DNA of 9,525 nucleotides from Flavobacteriaceae bacterium (GTDB lineage Bacteria > Bacteroidota > Bacteroidia > Flavobacteriales > Flavobacteriaceae), in NCBI GenBank assembly GCA_030613745.1, contig JAUWLK010000088.1:1-9525 (forward strand), in the 5' to 3' direction. The notes below the pieces were generated by a model, which worked only from the letters and a program-made list of their open reading frames with translations, did not search any database and was not told the origin of the DNA. Positions 6,538 to 9,525 of the stretch are shown here, in pieces (positions within the stretch are counted from its first letter, which is position 1; the number at the start of each line of letters is the position of its first letter). Position numbers and translations under genes: made by a program.

Positions 6538-7818
6538 TTATAGAGCCTTCTTCATTTTTTGAATAATTTTTTCTAATACTAAGTTTCCTATACTACCTGT
6601 ATGGGTATGTTTCACTTTTTTATTTGGTTTAAATTCACCTTTATTAACTTTAGCTCCTACTATTTTATATGCATCTCTAAATGCAGTTCCATTTTGAACC
6701 AGTTCATTTACTTCTTCAACCGTAAACAAATAATCATATTTTTCATCATCCAAAATATTGGTGTTTACTTGTATTTTCTGTAAGGAAAAAGTAAACATCT
6801 CTAAACATGCTTTTATGTTTTGAATTGCAGGAATCATGCCCTCTTTTAACAACTGTAAATCACGATGATAACCACTAGGTAAATTATTAGTAATCAATGT
6901 TAGTTCATAGGGTAACACCTGTATTTTATTACATTTACCACGAATTAACTCAAAAACATCCGGATTTTTCTTGTGAGGCATAATACTCGAACCAGTAGTC
7001 AACTCATCCGGAAATGATACAAAACCAAAATTCTGACTCATATACAAACAAATATCCATAGCGAATTTTGACAATGTTCCTGCTAAAGAACTCATCGCAA
7101 AAGCAACTGATTTTTCAGTTTTCCCTCTACTCATTTGTGCTGCAACTGAATTAAATTTTAAAGTTTCAAATCCAAGTATTTTAGTAGTTTCTTCCCTATC
7201 AATTGGAAAAGAACTACCATAACCTGCTGCCGAACCTAATGGGTTTTGATCAACAATTTTATAAGCAGCATTCAACATATAAATATCATCAATTAAACTT
7301 TCGGCATAAGCCGAAAACCACATACCAAATGATGAAGGCATTGCTACTTGAAAATGAGTATAACCTGGTAATAAAACTTCTTTGTGTTTTTTAGACAATT
7401 GAATTAACAAATTAAAAAAACTATTCGTAAGCTCCTTAATTTCAATAAGTTCATCTTTTAAATACAAATGTACATCAACTAAAACCTGATCATTTCTTGA
7501 TCGAGCAGTATGTATTTTTTTTCCTGCATCACCTAATTTTTGAGTTAATAAAAACTCTACTTTGGAATGTATATCTTCAAAAGAATCTTCAATAATAAAA
7601 TCTCCTTTTTCAATTGTTTTTAAAATAGATTGTAATTCATTTTCAACAGATTTAATTTCCTCTTTATTCAACAAACCAATTTTATGTAACATTTTGGCAT
7701 GTGCCAAAGAACCAATCACATCATATTTTGCTAAAACAAGATCGAGTTCCCTATCGTTTCCAACGGTGAAAACATCTATTTTTTTATCTGTGCTAAATCC
7801 TTTATCCCAAAGTTTCAT
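6538..7818 (-). CDS. argH: Argininosuccinate lyase
   Basis: A 426-residue member of the fumarase/aspartase superfamily that splits argininosuccinate into arginine and fumarate, the last step of arginine biosynthesis, as a cytoplasmic homotetramer. Visible motifs in order: the N-terminal LW and ELD...YD.IGSLAHAKML; EDIHSKVE followed by HTARSRNDQ (His103-Gln111); LPGYTHFQ with His155, the general acid/base histidine region; NPLGSAAGYGSSFPIDRE; and the superfamily signature GSSIMPHKKNP (Ser277-Ser278, Met280), which carries the catalytic serine. The protein is somewhat shorter than the roughly 460 residues of E. coli ArgH, mostly at the C-terminus, which I take to be usual for Bacteroidetes. The ATG at 7818 begins the expected MKLWDKGF. 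It follows argE by 58 nt containing an 8-bp tandem repeat, and is likely co-transcribed with argB-argE since no promoter-like box is visible in the gap. Confidence 0.97.
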   Translation of the reverse strand: MKLWDKGFSTDKKIDVFTVGNDRELDLVLAKYDVIGSLAHAKMLHKIGLLNKEEIKSVENELQSILKTIEKGDFIIEDSFEDIHSKVEFLLTQKLGDAGKKIHTARSRNDQVLVDVHLYLKDELIEIKELTNSFFNLLIQLSKKHKEVLLPGYTHFQVAMPSSFGMWFSAYAESLIDDIYMLNAAYKIVDQNPLGSAAGYGSSFPIDREETTKILGFETLKFNSVAAQMSRGKTEKSVAFAMSSLAGTLSKFAMDICLYMSQNFGFVSFPDELTTGSSIMPHKKNPDVFELIRGKCNKIQVLPYELTLITNNLPSGYHRDLQLLKEGMIPAIQNIKACLEMFTFSLQKIQVNTNILDDEKYDYLFTVEEVNELVQNGTAFRDAYKIVGAKVNKGEFKPNKKVKHTHTGSIGNLVLEKIIQKMKKAL

Positions 7819-7827
7819 TTTTTTATT

Positions 7828-7867
7828 GTTTATTCGTTTATCTGTTTATTTGTTTAACTGTTAAGCT
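7828..7867. repeat. Degenerate 8-bp tandem repeat (5 units) between argE and argH
   Basis: Read on the + strand, five phased octamers follow each other: GTTTATTC, GTTTATCT, GTTTATTT, GTTTAACT and GTTAAGCT. GTTTA is invariant in the first four and positions 6-8 vary. On the transcribed strand the units read RRNTAAAC. The array fills most of the 58-nt argE-argH spacer and ends about 9 nt before the argH ATG, so it forms the argH leader. It also contains a short inverted repeat, TTAAC-T-GTTAA (7854-7864). Confidence 0.7.
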
Positions 7868-7876
7868 CTAAATCGA

Positions 7877-8938
7877 CTAAACGATTACACTACTTAACAA
7901 ATCAACATACAATTCTATTCCTTCTTTAATTTCATCCACATAAATATACTCATCGGCAGTGTGAGATCTCAAAGAATCACCTGGCCCTAATTTTAATGAA
8001 GGACAAGTTAATGCTGTTTGATCAGACATAGTTGGTGAGCCATAAGTTTTTCTTCCTAAATTTTGTCCTGACAATACGATTGGATGATTTTTTGGTATTG
8101 ATGAAGAATTGTGTCGTAATGATCTCTCTTTTACTTCAACATCAACATTTTCTTCAATAATTTTTAAAACTTCTTTATTGCTATATTTTTCATTTACTCT
8201 AACATCTGCAACAAAATGGCAAGTTTCTGGAATTACATTATGTTGACTCCCTGCATTAATTTGTGTAACAGTCATTTTTACCTCACCCAAAATATCCGAA
8301 ATTTTAGGAAATTTAAAATCTTTAAACCACTGAATTGCATTCATTGCTTTATAAATTGAATTTTCACCTAAAGTATGTGCAGCGTGTCCTGATATTCCAT
8401 GAGCATAACAATCTAACACCAACAATCCTTTTTCGGCTATAGCTAAATGCATTAAAGTTGGCTCACCAATTATGGCAAAATCAATTTCAGGAAGTAAAGG
8501 TATCATACTTCTAATTCCGCTTTTACCCGAATTCTCTTCTTCCGCGGAAGCGAGAATAATCAAATTATATTTTAAATTTTTATAATGATAATAATAAATA
8601 AAAAGTGCCATTAACGAAACCAAACTACCTCCTGCATCGTTACTGCCCAGACCATACAATTTACCATCGATTATTTTAGCTTCAAAAGGATCTTTAGTAT
8701 ATCCTTTATTTGGCTTTACAGTATCGTGATGAGAATTGAGTAAAATAGTTGGTTTACTTTCATTAAAATACTTATTTACAGCCCAAATATTATTATTCCT
8801 TCTTTTTGTTTCAACACCTTGTGATTTTAAATAATGTTCAATCAAAAAAGCAGTTTTATCTTCTTCACCGGAATAAGATTGTATTTCAATCAGCTTTTTT
8901 AACAGCTCAATAGCTTCATTTTTTAAAACAGAAATCAT
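7877..8938 (-). CDS. argE: ArgE-type M20 deacylase (acetyl/succinyl-ornithine or -citrulline)
   Basis: A 353-residue M20-family metallo-hydrolase that removes the N-acyl group from an arginine-pathway intermediate. The two-metal site is visible: His70 and Asp72 (SHHDTV), the bridging Asp101 (GSNDAGG), the Glu134-Glu135 pair (AEEEN), Glu159 (GEPT) and His326 (RSHTADEY) near the C-terminus; the dimerisation lid carries GISGHAAH. Its position between argB and argH fixes the pathway. In Bacteroides the carbamoylation step uses N-succinylornithine, and in Xanthomonas N-acetylornithine, so the true substrate here may be N-succinyl- or N-acetyl-citrulline and not acetylornithine; this is inference, because the transcarbamylase gene is not in the window. 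The ATG at 8938 overlaps the argB stop by 4 nt (ATGA), indicating translational coupling. Other M20 activities such as dapE are less likely given the context. Confidence 0.92.
   Translation of the reverse strand: MISVLKNEAIELLKKLIEIQSYSGEEDKTAFLIEHYLKSQGVETKRRNNNIWAVNKYFNESKPTILLNSHHDTVKPNKGYTKDPFEAKIIDGKLYGLGSNDAGGSLVSLMALFIYYYHYKNLKYNLIILASAEEENSGKSGIRSMIPLLPEIDFAIIGEPTLMHLAIAEKGLLVLDCYAHGISGHAAHTLGENSIYKAMNAIQWFKDFKFPKISDILGEVKMTVTQINAGSQHNVIPETCHFVADVRVNEKYSNKEVLKIIEENVDVEVKERSLRHNSSSIPKNHPIVLSGQNLGRKTYGSPTMSDQTALTCPSLKLGPGDSLRSHTADEYIYVDEIKEGIELYVDLLSSVIV
8531..8557. repeat. Imperfect palindrome over the argE active-site codons
   Basis: The perfect 12-bp palindrome CTTCCGCGGAAG (8539-8550) is flanked by ATTCTC (8531-8536) and GAGAAT (8552-8557), which pair across a 2/1 internal loop (TT versus C). 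The layout is like that of the pabB palindrome (outer arm, 2/1 loop with a single C on the right, G+C-rich TTCCGC core). Here, however, the bases encode the conserved ASAEEEN motif, so protein constraint may explain it. Confidence 0.35.
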
Positions 8939-9525
8939 AATGTTAAGGTAGTATATTTTTGGGTATTTTTTGTAATTACTTTTGGATTTCCAATGATAAC
9001 TTTGTCAACTCCTTTTTGCAAAGCTTGAAAACAATTTTCAAGCTTTGGTAGCATTCCATCGGAAATGATTTTTAGGTGTTTTAAATTTTCATATGATCTA
9101 CTATTGATATGTTCAATTACAGAATTATTGTCATTAACATTTTGTAACACTCCGTTTTTTTCAAAACAATACACCAACTCAACTTGATAATCAGTACTCA
9201 AACTTTTAGCCAATTCACTAGCAATTGTATCGGCATTTGTGTTTAAAAGTTGTCCGTTTTTATCATGTGTTATGGCACAAAAAACCGAAGTCAAATTATT
9301 TTCAACAAATAATTTTAAAACATTTGTATTTACCACATCAATATCACCGGCAAAACCATAATCAATATCTTTTACTATACGTTTATGAGCTAAAATAGTA
9401 TTTGCATCTGCCCCTGAAAGTCCAATTGCATTACAATTATTTTTTTGTAATTGAGTAACAATATTTTTATTGAGTAAACCTGCGTAAACCATAGTAACTA
9501 CTTCAAGATTAGCTTTATCTGTAAT
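8935..9525 (-). CDS. argB: Acetylglutamate (or N-succinylglutamate) kinase, 5' end cut by window
   Basis: This is the C-terminal 196 residues of an amino-acid kinase family protein that phosphorylates the gamma-carboxylate of N-acylglutamate, the second step of arginine synthesis. The reading frame is open to the window edge: upstream of the internal Met at 9492 the frame continues as ITDKANLEVVT, matching the conserved stretch before MVYAGLLNK in this family, so the gene starts beyond 9525. Visible signatures are VYAGLLNKNIV, NAIGLSGADANTI, DIDYGFAGDI followed by VN (substrate and lid region), and ISDGMLPKLENCFQALQKGVDKVIIGN (nucleotide-binding C-terminal part). The Gly-rich N-terminus lies outside the window. 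In Bacteroides the homologue acts in a succinylated pathway, so N-succinylglutamate is a plausible substrate here (inference). The stop overlaps the argE start by 4 nt. A strong 29-nt hairpin lies inside the gene at 9019-9047. Confidence 0.94.
   Translation of the reverse strand: MTDKANLEVVTMVYAGLLNKNIVTQLQKNNCNAIGLSGADANTILAHKRIVKDIDYGFAGDIDVVNTNVLKLFVENNLTSVFCAITHDKNGQLLNTNADTIASELAKSLSTDYQVELVYCFEKNGVLQNVNDNNSVIEHINSRSYENLKHLKIISDGMLPKLENCFQALQKGVDKVIIGNPKVITKNTQKYTTLTL
9019..9047. repeat. Perfect 13-bp inverted repeat (3-nt loop) inside argB
   Basis: Arms CAAAGCTTGAAAA (9019-9031) and TTTTCAAGCTTTG (9035-9047) are exact reverse complements around the loop CAA. Both arms contain AAGCTT-like cores. 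In the argB mRNA this would be a stable 13-bp stem with a UUG loop about 80 nt before the argE start. It encodes part of KLENCFQAL, a moderately conserved helix, so some codon constraint exists, but most third positions were free to vary. Confidence 0.7.

Noticed and set aside
7299..7316. 7-bp inverted repeat TTTCGGC/GCCGAAA in argH
   Set aside because: Seven-base arms with short loops are expected several times by chance in a window of this size, and the bases encode the conserved WFSAYAES segment.
7693..7708. Operator-like TTTGGCA-TG-TGCCAAA in argH
   Set aside because: It encodes the conserved GSLAHAKM motif near the N-terminus of ArgH; arm length is within chance expectation and no regulator is nearby.

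Overview
The window is strongly A+T-rich chromosomal DNA, most probably from a marine or aquatic member of the Bacteroidetes (Flavobacteriia). The evidence is the lack of strong Shine-Dalgarno sites, A-rich leaders before start codons, a signal peptide ending in F-S-Q, a TAnnTTTG-type promoter element, and the form of ArgB/ArgE/ArgH (short ArgH, M20-type ArgE, argB-argE-argH order). This placement is inference from sequence character and not from any search. I see no tRNA, rRNA, insertion sequence, CRISPR array or prophage, and no stretch over 300 bases lacks a gene.

Left part (+ strand, 1-5204): lpdA (dihydrolipoyl dehydrogenase, the E3 subunit of 2-oxoacid dehydrogenase complexes) ends at a good hairpin terminator. 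Next come a secreted, probably outer-membrane beta-barrel protein resembling the DUF3187 type, then pabB (aminodeoxychorismate synthase component I, folate pathway), then a many-spanning membrane protein starting 2 nt after pabB that has GT-C glycosyltransferase-like features.

Right part (- strand, 5201-9525): argB (cut by the window edge), argE and argH form an arginine biosynthesis run transcribed leftwards. argB and argE overlap by 4 nt; argE and argH are separated by a 58-nt spacer built largely of five degenerate 8-bp repeats. After a 79-nt gap with a candidate promoter comes a two-gene split ThrE/YjjPB-type exporter, large subunit then small subunit, 1 nt apart. The small-subunit gene and the + strand membrane-protein gene converge and overlap by 4 nt at their stop codons.

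The genes are mostly ordinary housekeeping functions and I did not find a clear new multi-gene system. The most unusual signals are non-protein: a 32-nt REP-like imperfect palindrome inside pabB at the linker before the catalytic domain, a perfect 13-bp inverted repeat with a 3-nt loop inside argB, and the octamer tandem between argE and argH. The two least characterised proteins are the DUF3187-like barrel and the GT-C-like membrane protein.
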